Counted from the stretch's first letter, positions 28,030 to 37,812 are shown. The stretch is 64,000 nucleotides of DNA from Galbibacter orientalis DSM 19592 (GCF_000260115.1 NZ_JH651379.1:3374240-3438239), one strand, 5' to 3'. Notes: generated from the sequence alone by a model not told the origin. A program made the numbers and translations.

Positions 28030-28250
28030 TAATTAATGCATTAGTGAATTCGTGGCAGCAATTTTTAGTTTCTATGAATTTAGCCACAGATGCACGGATA
28101 ATACTTGAATGAGTTTCTAAATGCTGTATACAGAATACTTAGTACTATTTTCACTCACAGATTTATGGATAAAAAAAATCTTAATACTTAGTACTTTGTA
28201 CTAAATACTAATTAATGCATTAGTGAATTCGTGGCAAACAAATTTTCAGT
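28030..28250. repeat. Tandem repeat family B, right part
   Basis: Continuation of the array at 25585-25831 beyond the IS elements; ends with a final GCATTAGTGAATTCGTGGCA at 28217. Confidence 0.75.
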
Positions 28251-28281
28251 TTTAAAACTTAATTACATTATAGTTACAAAC

Positions 28282-28320
28282 AAACAGCCCACTTTAAACT
28301 AATTTTAAAGTGGGCTGTTT
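28282..28320. terminator. Bidirectional terminator after the CocE-like gene
   Basis: AAACAGCCCACTTTAAA pairs with TTTAAAGTGGGCTGTTT: perfect 17-bp stem and 5-nt loop, 22 bp past the minus-strand stop. Confidence 0.85.
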
Positions 28321-28341
28321 ATTTTTTGAAACTTTATAAGT

Positions 28342-30183
28342 TTATTTATTTAAAACTTTAAATTCGATTTTAGAGGAATTGTAAACTCTATGTGTTTGCT
28401 TTTTGAAATCTTCTTTCTTAGCCATAAAAATATTATCTACATATGTTTGCGGATTAATATCGATTAAAGGAAACCAAGTACTTTGAATTTGCACTTGCAT
28501 TTTATGTCCTTTTTTAAATGTATGATATATATCTTGGAGCTTAATGTTTACAGCAGTTTCTTCATTTGGAACAAAAGGCTCAGGATTTTCAAAACTATTT
28601 CTAAAACGACCACGCATTACTTCGCTACGCACCATCATGTGGTAATTATCCATTTTTAAATAATCTTGTGTTTCTTCATAATCTTCAGCATCTGGAGGGA
28701 AAACATCTATTATTTTAACTACCCAATCTGCAGCTGTTCCAGAAGTAGACACTTTCAGCTTTGCCATAATATCTCCAATAACTGTCATATCGTCTTCTAA
28801 AACGGGAGTTTCAAAAACTAACACATCTGGACGTCGAGCAGCAAAACGCTGATCGTCGGTCATATATTTTCTAGGAGTAAAGACCATTTTAATATCTTCA
28901 CTATACGGTACAGGTTTGCTCGGATCGCTTACAAACTCTTCGTAAGAGTATTGCATTGTCATTATCTCTCCCATAGATTGGTGTTGTCCTAAGCTGTATG
29001 TTTTTTCTTCAATATTTTTTGGTGGCCATACATCATAGGTTTCCCATTCATTTCTTCCTGTATCATAAACGTAAGCTTCTGGAAGTCCAGAAGAGCCTTT
29101 TCCATCTTCTTTTAAAAAGTGATTAAAGAATTTTGTTTCTATTTCTTCTTGAAAAAACTTAGAGATATTATCTCCAAAATAAACATTTCCAATTGTCTGG
29201 CGTTCTTTTGTTCGCGCCCAATCTCCATGACTCCATGGCCCCATAACAATAGTGTTATAGTTATTGCTAGTTTTTTCAATGGTTTTATAAGTAGTAAGCG
29301 GTCCATATAAATCTTCTGCATCAAACCAACCTCCAACAACCATAGTTGCTGGTTTAATATCTTCTAGATGTTGAATAATGCCTCTCGACTTCCAAAACTC
29401 ATCATAATTTGGATGATCTTTCAATTGCTGCCAAAAAACATTATCTTCTTTATAATATTCATCTAAATTAGATAGTGGACCAGCATCTAAAAAAAACTGA
29501 TATTGATCTTCTGTATTTAATTCTGGAAATTTATACCAAGACTCGGTTGTTGGTTTGTCTTTTTCATATCCAAAGAGGGCAGTAGCTCTCCAATAACTTA
29601 ATAAATAAGCCCCATTATGGTGAAAATCGTCAAAAAAGAAATCAGCTATACAGGCTTGTGGTGAAACGGCTTTTAGGTTTGGATGCTCACTCAATAAAGA
29701 ATATGTTGAATAAAATCCTGGGTAAGAAATTCCCCATACACCCACATTTTTATTTGTGTTTTTTACATTCTTTACCAACCAATCTATAGTATCGTAGGTA
29801 TCGGATGCTTCATCAACTTCTTTTTTCTTTTTATTCGGAATAAAGGCACGCATATTATCATAAATCCCTTCGCTGTTCCAACGTCCACGAACATCCTGAT
29901 AAACAATAATATTTCCTTCTTTCATCATGGTTTCATTAGGACCTATTTTAGAACGAAATTGGTCTTCTCCGTATGGCTGACAACTATATGGAGTGCGCTG
30001 CATTAAAATAGGATACTTTTTAGAAGTGTCTTTAGGACTGTAAATAGTTGTATGGAGTTTAATGCCGTCTCGCATAGTAATCATAACTTCTTGTTTGTTA
30101 TAATTATCGGCAACACTATATTCCGATTGTGCTTTTAAGCAACTGTAGGAAACTAATAAAAATAGTAATAAGAGTTTTTTCAT
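28342..30183 (-). CDS. Secreted CocE/NonD-family hydrolase (X-Pro dipeptidyl-peptidase S15-like)
   Basis: 613 residues. A signal peptide MKKLLLLFLLVSYSCLKAQS sends it to the periplasm or outside. An alpha/beta-hydrolase core has the nucleophile Ser153 in GVWGISYPGFYST, a likely Asp in VGGWFDAEDLYGP and His in GPWSHGDWART. A C-terminal jelly-roll domain (about 430-610) is typical of CocE, glutaryl-7-ACA acylase and S15 peptidases. It probably cleaves an ester or amide bond, but the substrate is unknown. Monocistronic. Confidence 0.88.
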   Translation of the reverse strand: MKKLLLLFLLVSYSCLKAQSEYSVADNYNKQEVMITMRDGIKLHTTIYSPKDTSKKYPILMQRTPYSCQPYGEDQFRSKIGPNETMMKEGNIIVYQDVRGRWNSEGIYDNMRAFIPNKKKKEVDEASDTYDTIDWLVKNVKNTNKNVGVWGISYPGFYSTYSLLSEHPNLKAVSPQACIADFFFDDFHHNGAYLLSYWRATALFGYEKDKPTTESWYKFPELNTEDQYQFFLDAGPLSNLDEYYKEDNVFWQQLKDHPNYDEFWKSRGIIQHLEDIKPATMVVGGWFDAEDLYGPLTTYKTIEKTSNNYNTIVMGPWSHGDWARTKERQTIGNVYFGDNISKFFQEEIETKFFNHFLKEDGKGSSGLPEAYVYDTGRNEWETYDVWPPKNIEEKTYSLGQHQSMGEIMTMQYSYEEFVSDPSKPVPYSEDIKMVFTPRKYMTDDQRFAARRPDVLVFETPVLEDDMTVIGDIMAKLKVSTSGTAADWVVKIIDVFPPDAEDYEETQDYLKMDNYHMMVRSEVMRGRFRNSFENPEPFVPNEETAVNIKLQDIYHTFKKGHKMQVQIQSTWFPLIDINPQTYVDNIFMAKKEDFKKQTHRVYNSSKIEFKVLNK

Positions 30184-30299
30184 TTGAATAGATTATAATT
30201 AGCTGTTTTAAATAAGAAACTCAAATTTATTGTAATTGTACTTAAAAGCGAAGTTTTATAGCGTTAAAAAAAATTATGTGAAGATTTTTTAAGATTAAG

Positions 30300-30745
30300 T
30301 CACAGATACAAGAAGTCAGGAGGCTTTATGCTTTAAGCTATATGCAGTAAGCAGTTTTTTAACTCAAAGATGCAAAGATGCAAAGATGCAAAGGTTCAGA
30401 GAGGCAGAGTTGTGATTGTGTAAATTGTCGAATTTTTTATGGTAAACTAAAGATTCTCAAAAGAATAAGGATGCGAAATCTATATTCTCTTCTCTTTATT
30501 CTTGTTTGCTTCCGTCTTCGGACTCCCGACTTCTTCAATTTTTCAATCCTTCAATCTTTAAATTTTTAAATTTCAACTCAAAGATGCAAAGGTTCAGAGA
30601 GACAGAGTTGTGATTGTGTAAATTATCGAATTCTTAATCTTCTGCCTTCTGTATGCTGTCTTCTTTCTTCTGCCTTCCGTCTTCCGCCTTCCGTCTTCTT
30701 CAATTTTTCAATCCTTCAATCTTTAAATTTTTAAATATAAATGGG
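30300..30745. repeat. Dispersed intergenic repeat family C, two copies
   Basis: Between the CocE-like gene and panB. Contains GGCTTTATGCTTTAAGCTAT, a short tandem of AGATGCAA, GCAAAGGTTCAGAGAG (twice, about 30390 and 30587) and CAATTTTTCAATCCTTCAAT (twice, about 30537 and 30702), with a pyrimidine-rich run CTTCTGCCTTCCGTCTTCCG. The same words recur at 50278-50800. Confidence 0.7.
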
Positions 30746-30790
30746 TAATCTGTTATGAAAACTGTAATTTTATCGCTTAAATTAGAACAA

Positions 30791-31609
30791 ATGTCAGTAG
30801 CTAAAAAAGAATATAAAAGAATTACGGTAAAATCGCTTATCGACATGAAGGAGCATAATGAGAAAATCTCAATGCTTACAGCCTACGATTATTCCATGGC
30901 AAAAATTGTTGATGGTGCTGGAATTGATGTTATTTTAGTAGGCGATTCTGCAAGTAATGTAATGGCAGGACACGAGACTACGCTTCCAATTACTTTAGAC
31001 CAGATGATTTATCATGCTTCTTCGGTAATTAGAGCTGTAAATAGGGCTTTGGTAGTGGTAGATTTACCTTTTGGAAGTTACCAATCCGATCCAAAAGAGG
31101 CTTTGCGTTCTGCAATTAGGATTATGAAAGAAAGCGGCGCACATGCTGTAAAATTAGAAGGAGGGAAGGAAATAAAAGAATCTATTAAAAGAATTCTCCA
31201 TGCTGGAATTCCAGTAATGGGACATTTAGGTCTTACTCCTCAATCTATTTATAAATTTGGAACTTATACCGTTAGAGCTAAAGAAGAAGAAGAAGCTCTT
31301 AAATTAATAGAAGATGCTAAACTGTTGGAAAGAGCAGGTTGTTTTGCTATTGTGCTTGAAAAAATTCCAGCAAAATTAGCAAAAGAAGTTGCCGAGTCGG
31401 TTTCTATTCCAATTATTGGAATAGGTGCTGGAAACGGCGTTGATGGTCAGGTTTTAGTATTACACGATTTGTTGGGAATGACACATGAGTTTCATCCACG
31501 TTTTTTAAGACGTTATTTAAATTTATATGATGAGATGACGGGTGCTATTTCTCAATATGTAGACGATGTAAAAAGTAAGGATTTTCCAAATGATGATGAG
31601 CAATATTAG
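30791..31609 (+). CDS. panB: 3-methyl-2-oxobutanoate hydroxymethyltransferase
   Basis: About 272 residues from the ATG at 30791, preferred because [20 protein letters not shown] fits the family N-terminus; an in-frame ATG at 30755 adds 12 residues. Transfers a hydroxymethyl group from methylene-THF to 2-oxoisovalerate in pantothenate synthesis. Motifs: [52 protein letters not shown] and [19 protein letters not shown]. Its substrate is made by the ilv pathway also encoded in this window. Confidence 0.96.
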   Translation: MSVAKKEYKRITVKSLIDMKEHNEKISMLTAYDYSMAKIVDGAGIDVILVGDSASNVMAGHETTLPITLDQMIYHASSVIRAVNRALVVVDLPFGSYQSDPKEALRSAIRIMKESGAHAVKLEGGKEIKESIKRILHAGIPVMGHLGLTPQSIYKFGTYTVRAKEEEEALKLIEDAKLLERAGCFAIVLEKIPAKLAKEVAESVSIPIIGIGAGNGVDGQVLVLHDLLGMTHEFHPRFLRRYLNLYDEMTGAISQYVDDVKSKDFPNDDEQY

Positions 31610-31625
31610 GTTATAAGAATTGCAA

Positions 31626-31768
31626 TCAATTACCTTTTTTGAAACCTGTCAGAGCAAAGTTAGGGAAAGGTATTTAAACGAAGTAAAATCAACTCATTTC
31701 AACGCAGAGCCTTTTAATAAATTCAAAAGGCTTTGAAGAATTAAACCCTCTATGAGGGATTAAATTAA
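31626..31768 (+). repeat. Dispersed intergenic repeat family A, copy
   Basis: Fills most of the panB to RluA-like gap: CATTTCAACGCAGAGCCTT, AAATTCAAAAGGCTTTG and AACCCTCTATGAGGGATTAA in family order. Confidence 0.55.
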
Positions 31769-31776
31769 CGCAACAC

Positions 31777-32469
31777 ATGGCATTGCATTCTAATAAAAAT
31801 AACTTACAAGTTTTATTTGAAGATAACCACATTATTGTGGTAAATAAGCGTGCAGGAGATATTGTTCAAGGCGATAAAACTGGCGACACCCCACTGTCTG
31901 AAGTTGTAAAAGAATATATAAAAGATAAGTACAATAAACCTGGAAATGTATATTTGGGAGTTGTACATCGGTTAGACAGACCTACAACTGGGATTGTGCT
32001 TTTTGCAAAAACATCTAAGGCTTTACCCAGACTCAATAAGCTTTTTAAAGATAAAGATGCTAAAAAAACCTATTGGGCAATTGTAAAGAATAAACCAGAA
32101 AAAACAACCGATAAGTTGGTGCATTGGATGAAGCGTAATCCAAAACAAAACAAGTCGTATGCGCATAAAAATGAAGTGCCAGATAGTAAAAAGGCAATTT
32201 TAGAGTATCAGGTATTACAAAGTTTAAATAACTATCATCTATTAGAAATTGATTTAGAAACGGGACGGCATCATCAAATTCGTTCACAACTTTCTTCGAT
32301 TGGAAGTCCGATAAAAGGCGACCTAAAATATGGGTTTGATAGAAGCAATAAAGACGGTAGTATTCATTTACATGCAAGAAAATTAGAATTTGAACATCCT
32401 GTAAAAAAAGAAAAAATAAGCATTATAGCTCCATTGCCAAAGGATTCTCTTTGGGACGCATGTGTTTAA
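31777..32469 (+). CDS. RluA-family pseudouridine synthase
   Basis: 230 residues. Isomerises uridine to pseudouridine in rRNA or tRNA. The catalytic motif VHRLDRPTTGIVLFAKTSKA contains Asp67; LEIDLETGRHHQIRSQLSSI and GDLKYGF are also conserved. No S4 domain, so it is like the shorter RluA/TruC type rather than RluC/RluD. The modified position cannot be told. Confidence 0.92.
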   Translation: MALHSNKNNLQVLFEDNHIIVVNKRAGDIVQGDKTGDTPLSEVVKEYIKDKYNKPGNVYLGVVHRLDRPTTGIVLFAKTSKALPRLNKLFKDKDAKKTYWAIVKNKPEKTTDKLVHWMKRNPKQNKSYAHKNEVPDSKKAILEYQVLQSLNNYHLLEIDLETGRHHQIRSQLSSIGSPIKGDLKYGFDRSNKDGSIHLHARKLEFEHPVKKEKISIIAPLPKDSLWDACV

Positions 32470-32500
32470 TTTTTTATTATCTTTAGAAAAAAGATACATC

Positions 32501-32992
32501 ATGCTGAAAAAAATTCTATTTACTGGATTCATTTTGTTATTTATTTCTTGTGGAAGTAGTGTAGAAAGTTTTTACGATGCTCATAAGAATGACACAAATG
32601 TAACAGCTGTTCAAGTTCCGAAATTTATGTATTCCTTATTAGGAAACCTATCTCCAGAAATGAATGAATTGATTGGAAATGTATCAGACATTAGATACAT
32701 GAATCTTCCTAGCAGTTCTTCCCTTAGAAATCAGCAAATAAATACAGAAATAGATAAGATTACAAAAAGTGGCTATTCCGATGTTTTTAGAAAAAATAAC
32801 GATAACACCCGTAGTCTTCTTTCAGTAAAAGAACAAGGAAATACAATTAAACAAATTATACTTCATAACAGTAACGGTTCTAATAATTCTTTACTTTATT
32901 TAAAAGGAAATTTTGATGCTGATAAAATTAGAAAAATGGCAGAAACAGATGATTTTTCTAAGTTTAGCAATGCTTTAGATCAAAAGTACTAG
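32501..32992 (+). CDS. DUF4252-type lipoprotein
   Basis: The ATG at 32501 gives a lipoprotein signal (MLKKILFTGFILLFISCGSS, lipidated Cys in FISC); an in-frame upstream ATG overlaps the preceding gene. About 163 residues. VQVPKFMYSLLGN and SLLYLKGNFDADKIRKMAE resemble the DUF4252 family of Bacteroidota. Function unknown. It starts 31 bp after the RluA-like gene and is probably co-transcribed. A weak terminator-like stem (AAAACCT/AGGTTTT, 33006-33027) follows. Confidence 0.7.
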   Translation: MLKKILFTGFILLFISCGSSVESFYDAHKNDTNVTAVQVPKFMYSLLGNLSPEMNELIGNVSDIRYMNLPSSSSLRNQQINTEIDKITKSGYSDVFRKNNDNTRSLLSVKEQGNTIKQIILHNSNGSNNSLLYLKGNFDADKIRKMAETDDFSKFSNALDQKY

Positions 32993-33257
32993 ATTTCTGT
33001 TTATAAAAACCTAATTAGTAAGGTTTTAAAAATAATTTCTTCATTTGTAAATAGAGCTACTTTATCTATGGGTAATATTCATTTCCCAACAGTATTATTT
33101 AGGTAGTAAACATTTAGTCTGCTTATATAATTTTAATTTCTTTTTTACGTTTAATGCCTAGTGATAAAACACTTTTAAAACGTCTATTTGCAATTTATAA
33201 TCGTATAAATAGGGGAATAGAAATTCAAATAAAATTTTTAAAATTAAAACGAAACAA

Positions 33258-34313
33258 ATGAAATTATTTAAAACAATAGTGAGTTTTTTATGCGTGACCA
33301 GTTTGCTTGTAGCTTGTGGTTCTTCTGATGATGATTATAATGATTCTGCGGAAATTCCAAACTGTTTAGGTTTTGAAGAAGCTACTTTAAAACTTACCAT
33401 TCAAGATACCTATGAAACTCTTCCAGGGAAAGTGTCTGTATTTTTTAAGGTAAATGATACAGAAGGAAATGCAGTTCCAAATCTTCAAGCTAGTAACTTT
33501 AATATATTTGAGCAAGGAACAAACGACGATTGTCCAAGAGCAATTTCTCCATCAGAATCTAATGGAATAATTTCTCCAAATACCCAAATATTTAATACCA
33601 ACACACTTTTAGTTTTAGACTTAAGTAATAGTGTTTTGAGTGCTAGTTTAGAGGAATTAAAAGCTGCTTCTGTTAGTTTTATAGATGAAGTAATGCCAGA
33701 AGTTGCAGATGAGCAGTATAAAATGGCTATTTATTGGTTTGATGGGGAAGAGCAATTACATGAGTTAAATCCGTTAACTACCAATAGAGAAGAATTAAAA
33801 ATGGCTGTAGATGGCATCACAACAGACATAAGTAACGATCTTTCCACCAACCTTTATGGAGCAGTAGTAAACTCTACAAAAATTGCTACTGATATTTTAA
33901 ATGAAAATGAAGGAAATGATGTTTTAGCTGCTTCTTCTATTGTTATTTTTACCGATGGAACAGATCAAGCCGCTAGAGTAGATGAAGGTACAGCTTTAAG
34001 TACTGTTGAAAATGCGAATGACAATATTTCTTTTTTCACTATAGGTTTAGGAGATGAAATAGATGAAGATGTATTACAGAGAATTGGGAAGACTGCATCT
34101 GCTTTTGCAAGCAACAAAGATGAGTTGGAAGATACTTTTGAAGAAATCTCTGATAATGTGGCTGGACAAGCTAAAAGTTATTACTTATTTGAATATTGTA
34201 GCCCAAAAAGAAGTGGAGTTAACGATTTAATTATTCAAGCTGTTCAGGGGCAAAATCAAGGAGCAATTAGAACAAAATTTGATGCTACTGGATTTACTGG
34301 AGGATGTAAATAA
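33258..34313 (+). CDS. Lipoprotein with von Willebrand factor A domain
   Basis: 351 residues. The signal ends in the lipobox LLVAC (Cys20), followed by an acidic linker. A region at about 40-105 resembles an immunoglobulin-like fold; the VWA domain spans about 115-310 with the MIDAS motif DLSNS (121-125) and a downstream Asp in IVIFTDGTDQAARVDEG, so metal-dependent ligand binding is likely. Surface-anchored or periplasmic; partner unknown. A strong terminator follows. Confidence 0.87.
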   Translation: MKLFKTIVSFLCVTSLLVACGSSDDDYNDSAEIPNCLGFEEATLKLTIQDTYETLPGKVSVFFKVNDTEGNAVPNLQASNFNIFEQGTNDDCPRAISPSESNGIISPNTQIFNTNTLLVLDLSNSVLSASLEELKAASVSFIDEVMPEVADEQYKMAIYWFDGEEQLHELNPLTTNREELKMAVDGITTDISNDLSTNLYGAVVNSTKIATDILNENEGNDVLAASSIVIFTDGTDQAARVDEGTALSTVENANDNISFFTIGLGDEIDEDVLQRIGKTASAFASNKDELEDTFEEISDNVAGQAKSYYLFEYCSPKRSGVNDLIIQAVQGQNQGAIRTKFDATGFTGGCK

Positions 34314-34390
34314 AAATTATTATATATTTCGAGGGATTGCTCTTTGATAATTTCAGAGCAGGCTTTAAAAAATAATCTTTTGAAGAATAA

Positions 34391-34426
34391 AAAAACCTGA
34401 GCAAGAATTGCTCAGGTTTTTTTTAT
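34391..34426 (+). terminator. Terminator after the VWA lipoprotein gene
   Basis: AAAAACCTGAGCAA pairs with TTGCTCAGGTTTTT around a 3-5 nt loop, with T-run. Confidence 0.87.
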
Positions 34427-34467
34427 AGATTTTGCAAAGTATTAAAAACTTGTGCTTAGTTATATCA

Positions 34468-34585
34468 ACTACCTCAAGACTAGCCTACAAGGTATTCAAA
34501 AGGGAATAATTTAGTCCATTTCGACGTAGAACCCTTCAAGATACTCAGGACAGGCTCTGGGGAATAAAACCCTCAATGAGGGGTT
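34468..34585 (+). repeat. Dispersed intergenic repeat family A, best copy
   Basis: Ordered blocks ACTACCTCAAGACTAGCCTA, GGTATTCAAAAGGG, CCATTTCGACGTAGAACCC, CTCAGGACAGGCTCTGGGGA and AACCCTCAATGAGGGGTTT. The last block is a hairpin directly next to the minus-strand M28 peptidase stop codon, so it may act as that gene's terminator. Confidence 0.75.
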
Positions 34586-36153
34586 TATTTAGTTGGAACT
34601 GCTTTATCAACTACAATTCTTTCTGGTCTATTTGCTACTTCCCAAGCTGTTTGGAACACCAATTTAGCTCTGTTAGCTAATAAATCGTAATTTATTTTAT
34701 CTGGAGTATCAGATATTTTATGATAATCTGCATGCGTACCGTTGAAATAAAAGATAATAGGCACATTGTGTTTAGCAAAATTATAATGATCACTTCTGTA
34801 GTAAAAACGATTTGGATCGTTCTCGTCGTTATAGGTGTAATCTAATTCTATATTAGCATATTTTTTATTTACTTCTTCAGAAATCTCATGTAGCTCAGTA
34901 CTTAATTTATCAGAACCAATTAAATAAATGTAATTTCTATCGCCTTCTCTTTTAGGATCAATTCTACCAATCATATCAATATTTAAATCGGCAACTGTAT
35001 TTTCTAAAGGAAATATTGGGTGTTCAGAGTAATATTCAGAACCTAATAATCCTTTTTCTTCTCCAGTAACATGTAAAAATAAAATAGAGCGTTCAGGGCC
35101 ATTTCCTTCATTTGCAGCTTTTTTAAAGGCTTCAGCAATTTCAAGAATGGCAACAGTTCCACTTCCATCATCATCGGCACCATTAAATACATTTCCATCG
35201 GCATCCACTCCCACATGGTCTAAATGTGCAGAGATAACTAGGTATTCATTTGGTTTACTTTTACCTTTAATTAGTGCGGCAACATTTTCAGAAGAAATTT
35301 CTTTTGTAGCGTTTTCAACATTTAATTTAATAGTTTCGTCTAAAGATTTAGCTTTAACTTCTGTATCAACGTTATTATAGATTTTTGTAGCTACCTCTTT
35401 ATTAACAAATAGGGCAGCTATTTTTTTAGCATCGCTTTTTAGGCTCATTTGTCCGCCACCATTTGATTCAAGAGAATGTTGGTATCTTCTAATAGCACGA
35501 TCGTAAAAAGCATCATCATAATAAATAACTCCTTCCGCACCTTTTTCAGTAGCAATTTCAATTCTTTTAGAAAGCGTTTCTCTCCAATTAGACCAAACTC
35601 CTGGTTCTTTTGTTCCCGTTAAAATATAGTTGCCATCGTCTGTTTTTGGCTCTCCTATTTTAATTAGGATATATTTACCTTTTACATCAATATTTTTATA
35701 ATCTGAATATTTTTCGGTATCAATTCCATATCCAGCATATACAATATCATAATCTTTGCTAGCCACCGAGGAAAAAGTTATAACTCCTTCTCCTAAATTA
35801 AAATTGTTATTTCCAATAGTTACAGCTCCAGTAGGAACACCACTAACTTCAAGAGGTACATTTTGGAAGTAGTTGCCATTACCTTGAGCAGCAGGAATTC
35901 CTAGTGTTTCATATTCCTTTTTTAAATATTCAACAGCTTTTTTCTGTCCTTCATCTCCTGTATTTCTACCTTCAAATTCATCTGAAGCATAGGTGTACAA
36001 ATGCTCTTTTAATTCGCCTTCAGTAATAGTGTTTGCATAAGTAACTCGGTCAGATTTTTCCGTAGTATTACTGTTTGAGTTAGTGCTAACATTTTGTTGT
36101 GCACTATTACATGCAAAAGCGAAGAAAAGCCCTGCGTATAGAATTTTTTTCAT
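34585..36153 (-). CDS. M28-family zinc aminopeptidase-like lipoprotein with PA domain
   Basis: 522 residues. The signal MKKILYAGLFFAFACNSAQQ ends in a lipobox Cys. A protease-associated (PA) insert covers about 130-270. The peptidase core has the zinc ligands and catalytic acids of M28: ISAHLDHVG, FNGADDDGSGTVAILEIAEA, HVTGEEKGLLGSEYYSEHP, LNIDMIGRID and the final His in GTHADYHKISDT. Probably anchored in the outer membrane or facing the periplasm, trimming peptides. Close relatives are common in flavobacteria. Confidence 0.93.
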   Translation of the reverse strand: MKKILYAGLFFAFACNSAQQNVSTNSNSNTTEKSDRVTYANTITEGELKEHLYTYASDEFEGRNTGDEGQKKAVEYLKKEYETLGIPAAQGNGNYFQNVPLEVSGVPTGAVTIGNNNFNLGEGVITFSSVASKDYDIVYAGYGIDTEKYSDYKNIDVKGKYILIKIGEPKTDDGNYILTGTKEPGVWSNWRETLSKRIEIATEKGAEGVIYYDDAFYDRAIRRYQHSLESNGGGQMSLKSDAKKIAALFVNKEVATKIYNNVDTEVKAKSLDETIKLNVENATKEISSENVAALIKGKSKPNEYLVISAHLDHVGVDADGNVFNGADDDGSGTVAILEIAEAFKKAANEGNGPERSILFLHVTGEEKGLLGSEYYSEHPIFPLENTVADLNIDMIGRIDPKREGDRNYIYLIGSDKLSTELHEISEEVNKKYANIELDYTYNDENDPNRFYYRSDHYNFAKHNVPIIFYFNGTHADYHKISDTPDKINYDLLANRAKLVFQTAWEVANRPERIVVDKAVPTK

Positions 36154-36444
36154 TGTAAGTAATTGTTAAACGTTGATTTTTTTCAAATATAGGCAGGACA
36201 AAGAAATAAAAAGTTGATTTTTATTATAATTAGATGTTAAAATTATTTAAATTTATGATGAATAAGATTTTCCCTTCCCCTGAACATATTTTTGATTATT
36301 AAAATAATTAATTAATAATTGATAGTTTTCTATATTTTGTAGTTTAATATCACATTGTTTGCAAGAAAATATTTTTTTTATTTATTTTTACTGCTTATCA
36401 AGTTAACTATCAGTACTTATAACTAACAGGTCAATATAATCTAC
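36154..36444. other. Divergent promoter region, M28 gene and adhesin
   Basis: About 290 bp, strongly AT-rich. CTATATTTTGTAG at about 36330 is close to the -7 pattern for the plus-strand adhesin. No gene seen. Confidence 0.35.
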
Positions 36445-37812
36445 ATGGTTAAATATTACTCTTCTTTTTTGTCTTTAATTTCAGTATCCTATAAAACGTA
36501 TAGTAAACATTTTAAACTTCAAGGGAAACTATGTGTTTTATTAGTTTTATTTTTATGTGTATTTACTGCAAATGCTCAAGATTGTAGTGTTAATGCAGGA
36601 ATTGATGAGACTATTTGTGGGGATATAACTTCTTTTGAACTTTCTGGTTCTACTGCAGGAAATTTAAATAGTAATGCTGTTTGGAGTCAGGTAAGCGGAT
36701 CTGCAGTTACTATTGAAGATCCAAATAATTTAGAAACGGCCATTACAGGGATGATAGGTGGGAACACTTATACTTTTAGGTTGAGTGCTATGTGTAGGGA
36801 TGGTGTTTCCGTTTTTCAAGATGTTACTATAACTGTAGAACCTATTACTATAGCTAATGCTGGTACAGATATTACTTCTTGTCCTGATAGTTCTGGAGGG
36901 GTGCTTATTACAGGAAATACGCCTTCAAATGCAGGAGAAACAGGGGTGTGGAGTATTATAGGTAATAATGGTGCTGGGGTTACTATTAATAATGCTACTG
37001 CTCCTAGTACAACGTTAGATTTGTCTCAAGGTTCTGCTGGAACTACCACGTTGCGGTGGACTATTAGTGGTCCAGAATATGCTCCTGGTCTTAGATGTGA
37101 GACTTATGATGAAATTACCATTACAAATTATGGAGGTGTAGAACCAGTTGATGCTGGTCCGGATCAAATTTTAAATAGTTGTTATACTGTATCTCAATCT
37201 ACTAATTTAAACGGAAGTTTTGCAGGAAATGGAACAGGAGGACAGCAGGGTACATGGACATTTGTAACTGGTACTCGTGAGCCTACTATTGTAAATCCGA
37301 ACGATAATAATACACAAGTTACTGGATTGTTTGAAGGGACTTATGTATTTCGTTGGACTGTTTCTGGGCCATGTGTAAATGGTTCCGATACGGTAACAAT
37401 AACTGTTGATGGAGCTTCTCAAGATGTTACACAAGCTACTGTTCAAAATGGGAATCAAGTATTTTGTAATTCTAGTGTAACACAAACTACCTTGGTAGGG
37501 AACGAACCTGATTATGCAGGAGAAACAGTATTATGGACACAAACAAGCGGTCCACCAGCCACTATTTCTAATCCAAATAGTTCTACTACGGCAGTAACTG
37601 GTCTGTCTTATAATAATACCTATCAATTCAATTATACTATTATAAATGAAGAAACAGGGTGTTCTACATCTAGTAATGTAAGGGTTAGTTATAGCGATAA
37701 TAACTTAGCTATAGAAGTGAATAACGGAATGGATATTATTGGAGAATGTGGTATGGAAACTATAAGTATTCCATTTGCCACAACAGGTAATGGTGTAAAT
37801 GAATATTGTTAG
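36445..37812 (+). CDS. Giant T9SS adhesin, N-terminal part (frame 1)
   Basis: 455 residues ending at TAG 37810-37812. A long basic N-terminus leads into a signal peptide (KLCVLLVLFLCVFTANAQ, cleavage before DC). Then come about five PKD/Ig-like repeats of roughly 85 residues, each starting with a variant of ANAGPDQxxC and ending in an F/W-rich strand (TYVFRWTVSGPC). The fifth repeat is cut off after TTGNGVNEYC, while the next frame continues the same repeat with IVSGPPSAFSYP. I therefore read this as the first part of one gene of about 3630 codons (36445-47341) broken by a frameshift. Confidence 0.85.
   Translation: MVKYYSSFLSLISVSYKTYSKHFKLQGKLCVLLVLFLCVFTANAQDCSVNAGIDETICGDITSFELSGSTAGNLNSNAVWSQVSGSAVTIEDPNNLETAITGMIGGNTYTFRLSAMCRDGVSVFQDVTITVEPITIANAGTDITSCPDSSGGVLITGNTPSNAGETGVWSIIGNNGAGVTINNATAPSTTLDLSQGSAGTTTLRWTISGPEYAPGLRCETYDEITITNYGGVEPVDAGPDQILNSCYTVSQSTNLNGSFAGNGTGGQQGTWTFVTGTREPTIVNPNDNNTQVTGLFEGTYVFRWTVSGPCVNGSDTVTITVDGASQDVTQATVQNGNQVFCNSSVTQTTLVGNEPDYAGETVLWTQTSGPPATISNPNSSTTAVTGLSYNNTYQFNYTIINEETGCSTSSNVRVSYSDNNLAIEVNNGMDIIGECGMETISIPFATTGNGVNEYC

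Noticed and set aside
30378-30569. 63-codon ORF before panB
   Set aside because: It consists of repeat family C sequence and has no homology-like features.
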